Assembly (NCBI GenBank): GCA_945947715.1
Contig: CAMEYZ010000074.1
Coordinates: forward strand, 1 to 9,228
Direction of reading: 5' to 3'
Source of the DNA: an uncultured Clostridia bacterium
GTDB lineage: Bacteria > Bacillota > Clostridia > Oscillospirales > Ruminococcaceae
DNA: 9,228 nt
Part shown: one piece after another, positions 1-5,141 of the stretch
How positions within the stretch are numbered: position 1 is the first letter of the stretch
How the letters are laid out: every line of letters begins with the position of its first letter
The notes under the pieces: generated by a model
What the model was told of the DNA's origin: nothing
What the model saw: the letters and a program-made list of their open reading frames with translations, nothing else
Database searches by the model: none
Program-made: the position numbers and the translations under genes

Positions 1-152
1 AACGTAGCTACGTTGTTTGCGAGCAAGTGAAATGGTGACCCGTACGGGAATTGAACCCGTATGGTGACATACAGCTGAATTGCAAGAAGTCAGCAGAGGT
101 CATAGTACCGGGAAGAAATTTTTCCCCGGAAAGGACCGAACAATAGTCAGTC
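1..152 (+). other. Intron RNA structural region upstream of the maturase gene
   Basis: Non-coding intron RNA carrying several small stems. There is a perfect 14-base palindrome at 1-14 (AACGTAGCTACGTT), a 6-bp stem TACGGG/CCCGTA (43-48 with 56-61), and an 8-base direct repeat ATGGTGAC at 32-39 and 61-68 flanking that stem. A nested pair follows: GGTC/GACC (98-101 with 134-137) enclosing CCGGG/CCCGG (108-112 with 125-129). The last probably forms part of the domain III/IV base ahead of the ORF. Domain names are tentative because the 5' part of the intron is not visible. Confidence 0.6.
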
Positions 153-176
153 TTGGAAACGAAGGAGGGAGAAGCA

Positions 177-1493
177 ATGCAAAGACCACAGAAAACGGCG
201 GAAGTCGGCTGCCCCTGCGAGGGTATGTTGGAAACAAAGAGTAACAGGGGAGCGTGCAGTATTGCTTTGACTGAAACGGAAAGAAAAGACGGTGCAGAAA
301 ACTTACTGGAAAGAATACTTGAACGCAATAATCTCAATCAAGCATACTTGAAGGTAAAAAGGAATGGAGGCTCGGCAGGAATAGACGGAATGACAGTAGA
401 GGAAATGCTGCCATACCTAAAAGAAAATCGTGAAGAATTGCTGAAAGCGCTGAGAAGCGGAACTTACAAGCCGAAGGCAGTAAAACGGGTAGAAATACCT
501 AAGCCCGACGGCGGAAAGAGAATGCTTGGAGTACCGACAGTCATGGACCGAATGATACAACAAGCAATAGTGCAGGTGTTACAGCCGATATACGAACCAC
601 TCTTTTCGGAAAGCAGCTACGGTTTCAGACCAAAGCGAATCGCACATCAGGCAATGAAGCAGGCGTTGGAATACTACAAGGAAGGGTATACACAAGTAGT
701 AGATTTAGACCTTGCAAAGTATTTCGATACGGTAAATCACGAGATACTGATAGGAATGTTAAGGGAGCAAATCAAGGACGAAAGGGTCATAAGTCTGATA
801 CGCAAATATCTGAAAAGCGGAGTTATGATAAATGGTCTGATGAGTCCGACAAGAGAGGGAACGCCGCAGGGCGGAAACCTCTCACCGCTTCTGAGCAACA
901 TATATCTCACATCGTTTGACCGACTGCTTGAAAGCAGGGGACATAAATTTGTGAGATATGCAGACGATTGTAATATATACGTCAAAAGTAGCCGAGCCGC
1001 CGAAAGAGTAATGAACAACTGCGTGAAATTTCTGGGCTTTTCAATGTACAAAACAGGAAAGAAAGCAGGAATACGCCCACACAGCAAAAGCATTAAGAGG
1101 TTCAAGGATAAAATCCGAGAACTGACAAGTCGAAAACAGGCAAGGACGATTGAAAATATACTTCAGCGGCTTAAAAGATACACAACATGCTGGATTGGAT
1201 ATTACTCCATTGCAGATATGGAAAGCAAGATTAAAGGCGTAAACGAGTGGATAAGGCGAAGAATACGCCAAATCTATTGGAAACAATGGAAGAAAAACAA
1301 AACTAAGCACGACAACCTTGTAAAGCTTGGAATAGGCAGTGAAACAGCGTGGATGTGGGCAAACAGCAGGAAGGGCTACTGGAGAATTTCTTGTAGTCAG
1401 ATACTTGCTATGTCATTAACAAACGAATACCTTGCATCAGTCGGATATGATGACATACTCGAAAGATACAAGGTACTGCACACAAACTATTGA
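177..1493 (+). CDS. ltrA: Group II intron-encoded reverse transcriptase/maturase, internally deleted
   Basis: Maturase and reverse transcriptase that would help the intron fold and splice and copy it during retrohoming. I chose ATG at 177 (438 residues) because GGAGG at 164-168 sits eight bases upstream; an in-frame TTG at 153 lies before that site. The first 40 residues are a poorly conserved extension, and the conserved part starts near ENLLERILERNNL. Visible RT motifs: KRVEIPKPDGGKR, YGFRP, VDLDLAKYFD (catalytic Asp about 176), GTPQGGNLSP and YADD (261-264). Then a maturase/thumb domain: CWIGYYSIAD, EWIRRRIRQIYWKQWKK, NSRKGYWR. There is no HNH domain; the protein ends soon after GYDDILERY. 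Oddity: after YADD the text runs directly from VKFL into GFSMYK (285-290). The homologue GsI-IIC has about 24 residues there, including the KLKVNxEKS stretch of RT motif 6. The frame is kept, but polymerase activity is probably impaired. Confidence 0.93.
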   Translation: MQRPQKTAEVGCPCEGMLETKSNRGACSIALTETERKDGAENLLERILERNNLNQAYLKVKRNGGSAGIDGMTVEEMLPYLKENREELLKALRSGTYKPKAVKRVEIPKPDGGKRMLGVPTVMDRMIQQAIVQVLQPIYEPLFSESSYGFRPKRIAHQAMKQALEYYKEGYTQVVDLDLAKYFDTVNHEILIGMLREQIKDERVISLIRKYLKSGVMINGLMSPTREGTPQGGNLSPLLSNIYLTSFDRLLESRGHKFVRYADDCNIYVKSSRAAERVMNNCVKFLGFSMYKTGKKAGIRPHSKSIKRFKDKIRELTSRKQARTIENILQRLKRYTTCWIGYYSIADMESKIKGVNEWIRRRIRQIYWKQWKKNKTKHDNLVKLGIGSETAWMWANSRKGYWRISCSQILAMSLTNEYLASVGYDDILERYKVLHTNY

Positions 1494-1569
1494 ACCGCCG
1501 TGTACCGAACGGTATGCACGGTGGTGTGAGAGGTCGGCTGCGGGGCTAATGGGCAGCCTCCTACTCGAT
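1494..1569 (+). other. Group II intron domains V and VI and 3' splice site
   Basis: Domain V: lower stem 1494-1502 pairs with 1517-1525 (ACCGCCGTG/CACGGTGGT, one G-U), a two-base bulge TG at 1515-1516, upper stem TACC/GGTA (1503-1506 with 1511-1514) and a GAAC loop. The metal-binding triad would be C1496-G1497-C1498. Domain VI: GAG 1528-1530 pairs with CTC 1564-1566, AGG 1531-1533 with CCT 1560-1562, and GGCTGC 1536-1541 with GCAGCC 1553-1558. This leaves A1563 bulged as the expected branch-point adenosine, six bases before the 3' end at T1569. The maturase stop codon overlaps the start of domain V. All pairings were read by eye and are mutually consistent, so the catalytic RNA core looks intact. 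Confidence 0.88.
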
Positions 1570-1576
1570 TATCATA

Positions 1577-2560
1577 TCATGCTTCAGCGGGAGCAGCTTC
1601 CTGCTTGGGCTTTTTGGAGCCGTCTCCCTTGTTGCTGCGCTTGTTTTCAAGGAATACCCAGAGGGGACCCGATACGCAAAGGGAGGAATAGGTTCCCGAT
1701 ATCATTCCGACCATAACGGGGAATGAGAAGGGGATAATGGACTGCACATCGTAGATAAGAGCGACTACTGTAACTGCCAGCATTGCAAGTATCGTAGTCA
1801 GCGAGGTTATCATAGAACGTGTAAGCGACTGATTAATGCTTCTGTTTGTGACCTCCGCGAGAGTGAGCTTTTCTTTTCTGTAAAGCAGCTTGTTCTCTCT
1901 GATACGGTCGTAAATAACGATGGTGTTGTTGATGGAGTAACCGAGGATAGTCAGGACAACTGCCATAAAGTTGGAGTCGATGTCCATGCGGAAGATGACG
2001 AAGGTCGCATAAACCACGAAGATATCATGGAACAGAGCGATAACTGCGCATACGCCCGCAAGCCAGCCGCCGATATTCTTGAATCGAATCGCGATGTAGA
2101 TGATAAGCACGATAGACGAGAAAACTACAGCAACCAGACACTTAAGGAAGAAGGTCTGTCCGGAAGCGGCGGAAACATCTGAGGACTGGATAAGCTCCAG
2201 ATTATTTTCACTGTAGAGCTCGTCCAGCTTGGTGGTAAGCTCTAACTGCCCGTCGGAATTAAGCTCAGTTTTTGCGTTTATCTCCACCTGAATCTTGTTT
2301 TTGCCTGTGGTGAAGTCGGAGCCTGTGTTCACAGCGACCTCTGCGCCGCCGAGAGCGTCCTGAACAGAGCTTTTGAAGTCGTCGGGAGATATCTCACCGT
2401 CGTAAACGTAGGAGAGCATCGTTCCGCCTACAAATTCGATATCAAGCTTTACGCCTGCAAATACAGTGAAGAGAATACCCAGAACGATTATTGCCAGTGA
2501 AATGATCAGATAACGCTTGCTGTTGCCGATAAAATCAATATTAAAGGTCTTTTTCTTCAT
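1577..2560 (-). CDS. secF: Protein translocase subunit SecF
   Basis: Membrane subunit that works with SecD to finish Sec-dependent protein export, using ion flow across the membrane. 327 residues with an N-terminal membrane segment (about 15-36), an extracytoplasmic domain starting IEFVGGT (41-47), and five more membrane segments from about 138 to 303. Diagnostic motif: GYSINNTIVIYDRIREN at 207-223. The C-tail is charged and Ala/Lys rich. The start ATG (2558-2560) overlaps the secD stop as TAATG, and the GGAGGTG ribosome site lies in the last secD codons, so the two are translationally coupled. Oddity: the family motif normally reads SINDT, and here the conserved membrane Asp is Asn212. The Arg of the SLTR motif (about 248) is kept. 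Downstream, the stop is only seven bases from the 3' end of the intron, so no secDF terminator lies between them. Confidence 0.96.
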   Translation of the reverse strand: MKKKTFNIDFIGNSKRYLIISLAIIVLGILFTVFAGVKLDIEFVGGTMLSYVYDGEISPDDFKSSVQDALGGAEVAVNTGSDFTTGKNKIQVEINAKTELNSDGQLELTTKLDELYSENNLELIQSSDVSAASGQTFFLKCLVAVVFSSIVLIIYIAIRFKNIGGWLAGVCAVIALFHDIFVVYATFVIFRMDIDSNFMAVVLTILGYSINNTIVIYDRIRENKLLYRKEKLTLAEVTNRSINQSLTRSMITSLTTILAMLAVTVVALIYDVQSIIPFSFPVMVGMISGTYSSLCVSGPLWVFLENKRSNKGDGSKKPKQEAAPAEA

Positions 2561-3969
2561 TATCTTTCACCTCCGTACAGCTTGACGTTTCTGAGCGCCT
2601 TGAACTTGGAAATCGAAGAAAGCATCAGGTGCGAGCATACAACTCCGAAGAAGAGGTTCAGTATGGTACCTGTCAGCAGTGTGTAGCCGAAGGAGTAGAT
2701 AGTACCTGCTGTGGAGGGACCGAACATAAAGAATACGAAGTTCAGTACCTTTGCGAAGAAGCTGTCGGGAGTACCGAAAGCGCCCATAAGGATAATTGCG
2801 ACCAGTATCATGGTGACGTTTCCGTCAACGATAGCAGAGAGCGCATTCTTGTAGCCTACCTCGATAGCACCGTCGAGGGTCTTGCCCTTGTTGATTTCTT
2901 CCTTGATACGTTCAAAGGTGATAACGTTGGCGTCAACGCCCATGCCGACTGCAAGGATAATACCTGCAATACCGGGGATAGTGAGGATAGAGCTGTTCAT
3001 GAAGCCGAAATAGCCCGATACCACAGCCAGTGTGCCTGCTACCTGACCGATAAGTGCGATATCAGCCACCAGACCGGGAAGACGGTAAACGATGATCATA
3101 AATATTGAAATAACTCCGAATGCGATGATACCTGCGATGACCATAGCATTGAGAGCGCCTGTTCCCATCATAGGAGAAATTGTGGAGAAGCTTGAGGTCT
3201 CCAGCTTGAAGGGAAGTGCACCGGAATTTATCTTGTCCGCCAGTGATTTTGCGCTGTCTGCGTCGAAACTGCCGGTAATTGTAGCATTGCCGGAGGGGAT
3301 AGCCTCGTTTACGGTAGGAGCGGATATCATAGTATCGTCCATCCAGATAGAGATGCAGTCATGAGCTTCCGCAAGTCTTGCAGTTGCCTCAGCGAATTTA
3401 GATGTACCATCGGCAGTAAGCTCCAGAACTACTACCCACTGACCTGTACCATTTTCAGTGCTTGCGTTCTGATAAGCAGCATAAGCCTTGGACACGTCCT
3501 TACCCTCAAGGATAACATTTTCCGCAGTAATGCCGGAAGGTTTGTTGAGCTCATCTCTCTCGTCGCTCTCGCGGAAGGTCAGAGCCGCTGTTTCGCCCAG
3601 CTCCTTAACGGCTGCCTGGGGGTCGAAGTCAGTCTCGTCCTCCTTCCAGGGGAAACGAACGATGATACGGTCGTTGTTGTAGTCGATGTATGATTCGTAG
3701 TCGGTGATGCCCAGATTTATCATACGCTGAACGATGACCTCCTTGGCGGAGTCAAGCTGAGAATCATCGGCGTCGAAGCCCTCCGGGGGAGTAAAGGTGA
3801 CGTCCACGCCGCCCTTGATGTCGATGCCGAAGCGGATATTGTCCACGCCCTTGATGTAAACCTTGGTTATATCACCGTAATGTGTGCTGAAGCCGACAAT
3901 TACCGAAGCGGCAAATGCCAGGATCAGAATCAGAACGATGAAAAAAACAGGTTTTTTGACCCTTTTCAC
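2560..3969 (-). CDS. secD: Protein translocase subunit SecD
   Basis: Partner of SecF in the RND-like SecDF complex, which pulls translocating proteins through SecYEG on the outer face of the membrane. 469 residues: an N-terminal membrane segment (about 7-27), GIDIKGGVDV (48-57) opening the large extracytoplasmic P1 domain, SGALPFKLE near 249, then a membrane domain from about 272. GMGVDANVITFERIKEE (343-359) carries the conserved ion-relay Asp346. Between the last two membrane segments (about 400-424) there is an extra hydrophobic stretch that many SecD proteins lack; I believe it is common in clostridial SecD. The start is GTG (3967-3969) with AAGGA about 11 bases upstream. First gene of the secD-secF operon; its promoter is at 4037-4065. 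Confidence 0.96.
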   Translation of the reverse strand: MKRVKKPVFFIVLILILAFAASVIVGFSTHYGDITKVYIKGVDNIRFGIDIKGGVDVTFTPPEGFDADDSQLDSAKEVIVQRMINLGITDYESYIDYNNDRIIVRFPWKEDETDFDPQAAVKELGETAALTFRESDERDELNKPSGITAENVILEGKDVSKAYAAYQNASTENGTGQWVVVLELTADGTSKFAEATARLAEAHDCISIWMDDTMISAPTVNEAIPSGNATITGSFDADSAKSLADKINSGALPFKLETSSFSTISPMMGTGALNAMVIAGIIAFGVISIFMIIVYRLPGLVADIALIGQVAGTLAVVSGYFGFMNSSILTIPGIAGIILAVGMGVDANVITFERIKEEINKGKTLDGAIEVGYKNALSAIVDGNVTMILVAIILMGAFGTPDSFFAKVLNFVFFMFGPSTAGTIYSFGYTLLTGTILNLFFGVVCSHLMLSSISKFKALRNVKLYGGER

Positions 3970-4036
3970 GCTTTAATCAATCCTTTCAAATGCTGATGAA
4001 AATATTACTTAATGATATTAGAACAACTATCGTAAT

Positions 4037-4065
4037 ATTATAACATACTAATTGCACTTTGTCAA
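4037..4065 (-). promoter_or_regulatory. Consensus SigA-type promoter of secDF
   Basis: Read on the - strand: TTGACA (4065-4060), a 17-base spacer, then TATAAT (4042-4037). Both hexamers are perfect. Transcription would start near 4030, leaving a leader of about 60 bases before the GTG of secD. Confidence 0.88.
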
Positions 4066-4079
4066 TACACTTATTGCAC
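4051..4079. repeat. Direct repeat ATTGCAC flanking the secDF -35 box
   Basis: ATTGCAC occurs at 4051-4057 and 4073-4079, 22 bases apart (about two helical turns), one copy in the spacer and one just upstream of the -35 hexamer. It could be an operator, but a 7-base repeat in AT-rich DNA may be chance. Confidence 0.3.
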
Positions 4080-4157
4080 AAAAACCCGCAGTATCCGACA
4101 TATGATACGTGTTTTTTCGGGCAGTATCCAAAGCCTTCTGCCGTTTTCCGACAGTTA

Positions 4158-4186
4158 TTGACAAGACCGGCAGCGCATGGTATAAT
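4158..4186 (+). promoter_or_regulatory. Consensus SigA-type promoter of the small toxin-like gene
   Basis: TTGACA at 4158-4163, a 17-base spacer, TATAAT at 4181-4186: both hexamers are perfect. The expected start is near 4193. This places the first 16 bases or so of leader just ahead of the Shine-Dalgarno hairpin and rules out any coding start upstream of about 4193. Confidence 0.88.
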
Positions 4187-4197
4187 ACTATTGTCGG

Positions 4198-4218
4198 TTT
4201 CTTCCGCAAGGAGGAGGT
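4198..4218 (+). promoter_or_regulatory. Leader hairpin that hides the Shine-Dalgarno sequence
   Basis: CTTCC (4201-4205) pairs with GGAGG (4210-4214) around a GCAA loop, a GNRA-type tetraloop. Weaker T-A and G-U pairs (4197-4200 with 4215-4218) lengthen the stem over a second GGAGG (4213-4217). Both possible ribosome sites would therefore be buried in the mRNA. In pAD1 fst a 5' stem-loop similarly restrains toxin translation. The fold was read by eye. Confidence 0.6.
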
Positions 4219-4219
4219 G

Positions 4220-4251
4220 ATAGTCTTGGATTACATAGCTTCTTTAGCTAT
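4220..4251 (+). repeat. Direct repeat copy 1, over the toxin start codon
   Basis: Two blocks: ATAGTCTTGGAT (4220-4231), which contains the TTG start, and ATAGCTTCTTTAGCTAT (4235-4251), separated by TAC. The second copy at 4381-4407 has the same blocks fused, identical over 12 of 12 and 16 of 17 bases. The second block is itself a hairpin here (ATAGCT, loop TCTTT, AGCTAT). The arrangement matches DRa/DRb of the pAD1 par locus. Confidence 0.85.
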
Positions 4252-4315
4252 TTCTGTCGTAGCAGGTATAATTAGTCACTATATCTGCAAGTGGCTTGAC
4301 AGAAATGAAAAGTGA
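4226..4315 (+). CDS. Small hydrophobic peptide, Fst-like type I toxin candidate
   Basis: 29 residues: MDY, one membrane span (about residues 3-21, including SLAISVVAGII), then a charged tail KWLDRNEK. The length, single span and C-terminal WLDR resemble Fst/Ldr-family toxins, which insert into the cell's own membrane; it lacks the proline typical of Fst. I chose TTG at 4226 because GGAGGTGAT (4213-4221) matches the anti-Shine-Dalgarno sequence, with eight bases from GGAGG to TTG. The GTG at 4217 overlaps the ribosome site itself. The reading frame is open back to 4109, but that part precedes the predicted transcript start. The gene lies between its own promoter and a shared terminator, and a convergent RNA covers the terminator and carries a complement to the start region. 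Toxicity is inferred; a harmless regulatory micropeptide is the alternative. Confidence 0.72.
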   Translation: MDYIASLAISVVAGIISHYICKWLDRNEK

Positions 4316-4333
4316 ACCGATAAGCCCTAATCA

Positions 4334-4368
4334 GAACCCCCTCAGAGGAGTCAGCTCTGAGGGGGTTC
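4334..4368. terminator. Bidirectional terminator shared by the toxin mRNA and antisense RNA
   Basis: Perfect 14-bp stem (4334-4347 with 4355-4368, GAACCCCCTCAGAG and its complement) with a 7-base loop GAGTCAG. The + side is followed by GTTTTGC, a short T run; the - side by TGATTAGGG, also weak. The stem alone is very stable. It lies 18 bases past the toxin stop. Confidence 0.85.
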
Positions 4369-4380
4369 GTTTTGCGTGTA

Positions 4381-4407
4381 ATAGTCTTGGATAGCTTCTT
4401 TATCTAT
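4381..4407 (+). repeat. Direct repeat copy 2, inside the antisense RNA
   Basis: ATAGTCTTGGAT (4381-4392) overlaps ATAGCTTCTTTATCTAT (4391-4407). It matches copy 1 except for the missing three-base TAC spacer (the AT junction being shared) and one T/G change. No ORF uses this copy; it would be transcribed only in the - direction. Confidence 0.85.
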
Positions 4408-4414
4408 CAATAAT

Positions 4415-4443
4415 AATATACCACAAAAAATCTTTTTTGTCAA
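4415..4443 (-). promoter_or_regulatory. SigA-type promoter of the antisense RNA
   Basis: On the - strand: TTGACA (4443-4438), a 17-base spacer, TATATT (4420-4415). The -35 is perfect and the -10 has one mismatch. It faces the toxin promoter across the module and explains why the non-coding repeat copy is kept. Confidence 0.82.
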
Positions 4444-4495
4444 GGGCTGTTCTGATTTTTGATGACAGCTTAAGCTCCATTCACCCTTTCTCCTA

Positions 4496-4527
4496 GGCGG
4501 AATAAGATATACTGATGAATATTCGCC
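4496..4527 (+). promoter_or_regulatory. Inverted repeat before ytaF
   Basis: GGCG (bulged G) AATA at 4496-4504 pairs with TATTCGCC at 4520-4527 around a 15-base loop, ending just before the AAGGAG ribosome site. The loop holds TATACT (4508-4513), a possible -10 box; no convincing -35 is visible at the right distance. It may be an operator or leader hairpin. Confidence 0.3.
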
Positions 4528-4543
4528 AAAGGAGCTTTTGAAT

Positions 4544-5140
4544 ATGGACCCTGCCGTATTGCTGTTTGCTGCTGCGGTATCTCTTGACCTTGCCGCTGCG
4601 GCCTTTGCCATAGGCAGCGGCGGAATAAAGATACCTCATCTGTCCGCCGTCGCCATAAGTGCCGAGGGGGCGCTGTTTCTGATGCTTCCTGCGCTGTTCG
4701 GAGATGTTATCTGTGCGCAGCTGAACGAAAATATCTGCCGAATCGCAGGAAAGCTGCTTCTTGTGGTTCTTGGGATAGTCATGCTTTGCAAATACTACCT
4801 TAAGGGCAGCGGGAAGGAGAAAAAATATCCTCTGTGCGTCTGCATAGACGAATCCGAGGCAGACTGCGCTGACCGAAACAGGGACTGCCGCCTGAGCTTT
4901 TCCGAAGCGGCTGTCCTCGGAGCGGGACTATCCGCCGATTCTGCTGTAACAGGCTTTTCCGCAGGTCTTGCGGGGCTCACCCGTGGGGAATGCTTTGCTA
5001 TGCTGATATGCGCCTTTGTCATCGGACTGCTTTCCATTGAGCTTTGCTCTGCTTTGGGACGTAAGCTGTCCTCGAAGCTGAAATTTAACACAGGCTTTAT
5101 CGGCGGAGCTATTCTGCTGCTGCTTGCCGTGCTAATTTAA
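4544..5140 (+). CDS. ytaF: YtaF/MntP-family membrane protein
   Basis: 198-residue integral membrane protein of the family called sporulation membrane protein YtaF, related to the manganese exporter MntP; its substrate and exact role are not established. Two homologous halves, each opening with a membrane-embedded Asp: AAVSLDLAAAAFAIG (residues 10-24) and LGAGLSADSAVTGFSAGL (125-142). Membrane segments lie at about 2-24, 32-53, 66-85, 122-143, 149-170 and 183-197. The loop between the halves contains D110-R-N-R-D-C-R-L-S-F-S-E121, which fits an EF-hand calcium loop except for Cys in place of Gly at loop position 6. The same loop has Cys98, 100, 108 and 115. I chose ATG 4544 because AAGGAG (4529-4534) is nine bases upstream; an in-frame TTG at 4538 is too close. 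It is convergent with ispE, one base between stops, with no room for a terminator. Its presence is compatible with a spore-forming ancestry but does not prove sporulation. Confidence 0.85.
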   Translation: MDPAVLLFAAAVSLDLAAAAFAIGSGGIKIPHLSAVAISAEGALFLMLPALFGDVICAQLNENICRIAGKLLLVVLGIVMLCKYYLKGSGKEKKYPLCVCIDESEADCADRNRDCRLSFSEAAVLGAGLSADSAVTGFSAGLAGLTRGECFAMLICAFVIGLLSIELCSALGRKLSSKLKFNTGFIGGAILLLLAVLI

Positions 5141-5141
5141 G

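Larger units (their letters stand above)
1..1569 (+). mobile_element. Group II intron (probably group IIC), 5' part outside the window
   Basis: A retroelement RNA whose 3' end is visible and whose 5' end lies before base 1, because only about 176 bases precede the protein start and domains I-III need several hundred. Seen directly: a reverse transcriptase/maturase ORF inside the presumed domain IV, a domain V hairpin right at the ORF stop, a domain VI hairpin with a bulged A, and an intron end in CGAT at 1566-1569. The 5' strand of domain V reads ACCGCC, giving a CGC triad with a C-G, G-U, C-G pairing pattern. The CGC triad, the short 8-9 bp lower helix and the absence of an HNH endonuclease in the protein are features known for group IIC. 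The intron lies antisense to secDF, seven bases past the secF stop, so secF stays intact. Class assignment is inference; the intron identity itself is firm. Confidence 0.9.
4330..4408 (-). ncRNA. Predicted antisense antitoxin RNA (RNA II-like)
   Basis: Expected transcript of about 75-80 bases from the - strand promoter at 4415-4443, starting near 4408 and ending at the shared hairpin. Its 5' part is complementary to the toxin mRNA start region through the direct repeat: 12 of 12 bases over the TTG codon and 16 of 17 just inside the ORF. Its 3' part is fully complementary to the toxin mRNA terminator because both use the same DNA. The loop read in this RNA is CTGACTC, which contains CUGA and fits the U-turn pattern YUNR seen in fast-pairing antisense RNAs. 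Pairing at the start codon would block translation. Confidence 0.68.

Noticed and set aside
34..61. A tRNA 3' end on the - strand: acceptor-like ACGGGTC-A-CCA and a T-arm with TTCAATT loop
   Set aside because: The T-arm and acceptor 3' strand look right, but upstream on - (62-110) there is no anticodon arm with a 7-base loop, no D-arm and no matching acceptor 5' strand. The stretch lies inside intron RNA, where the same stem fits the + strand fold.
153..176. TTG at 153 as start of the maturase
   Set aside because: The GGAGG ribosome site at 164-168 lies after it and is ideally placed for ATG 177.
2629..3693. Long open frames on the + strand across secD
   Set aside because: They are antisense shadows of secD with no ribosome sites or recognizable motifs; the - strand frame has full SecD signatures.
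4082..4117. A rho-independent terminator on + (GTATC/GATAC then TTTTTT)
   Set aside because: The stem is only five pairs, the T run is offset, and no + strand gene lies upstream that would need it.
4109..4225. A 68-residue protein starting at 4109 instead of the 29-residue peptide
   Set aside because: A perfect promoter lies inside the extra part (4158-4186), so the transcript starts near 4193. The only strong ribosome site is at 4210-4217.
4444..4543. A manganese (yybP-ykoY) riboswitch ahead of ytaF
   Set aside because: Only about 100 bases are available, and the paired core of that class is not recognizable.
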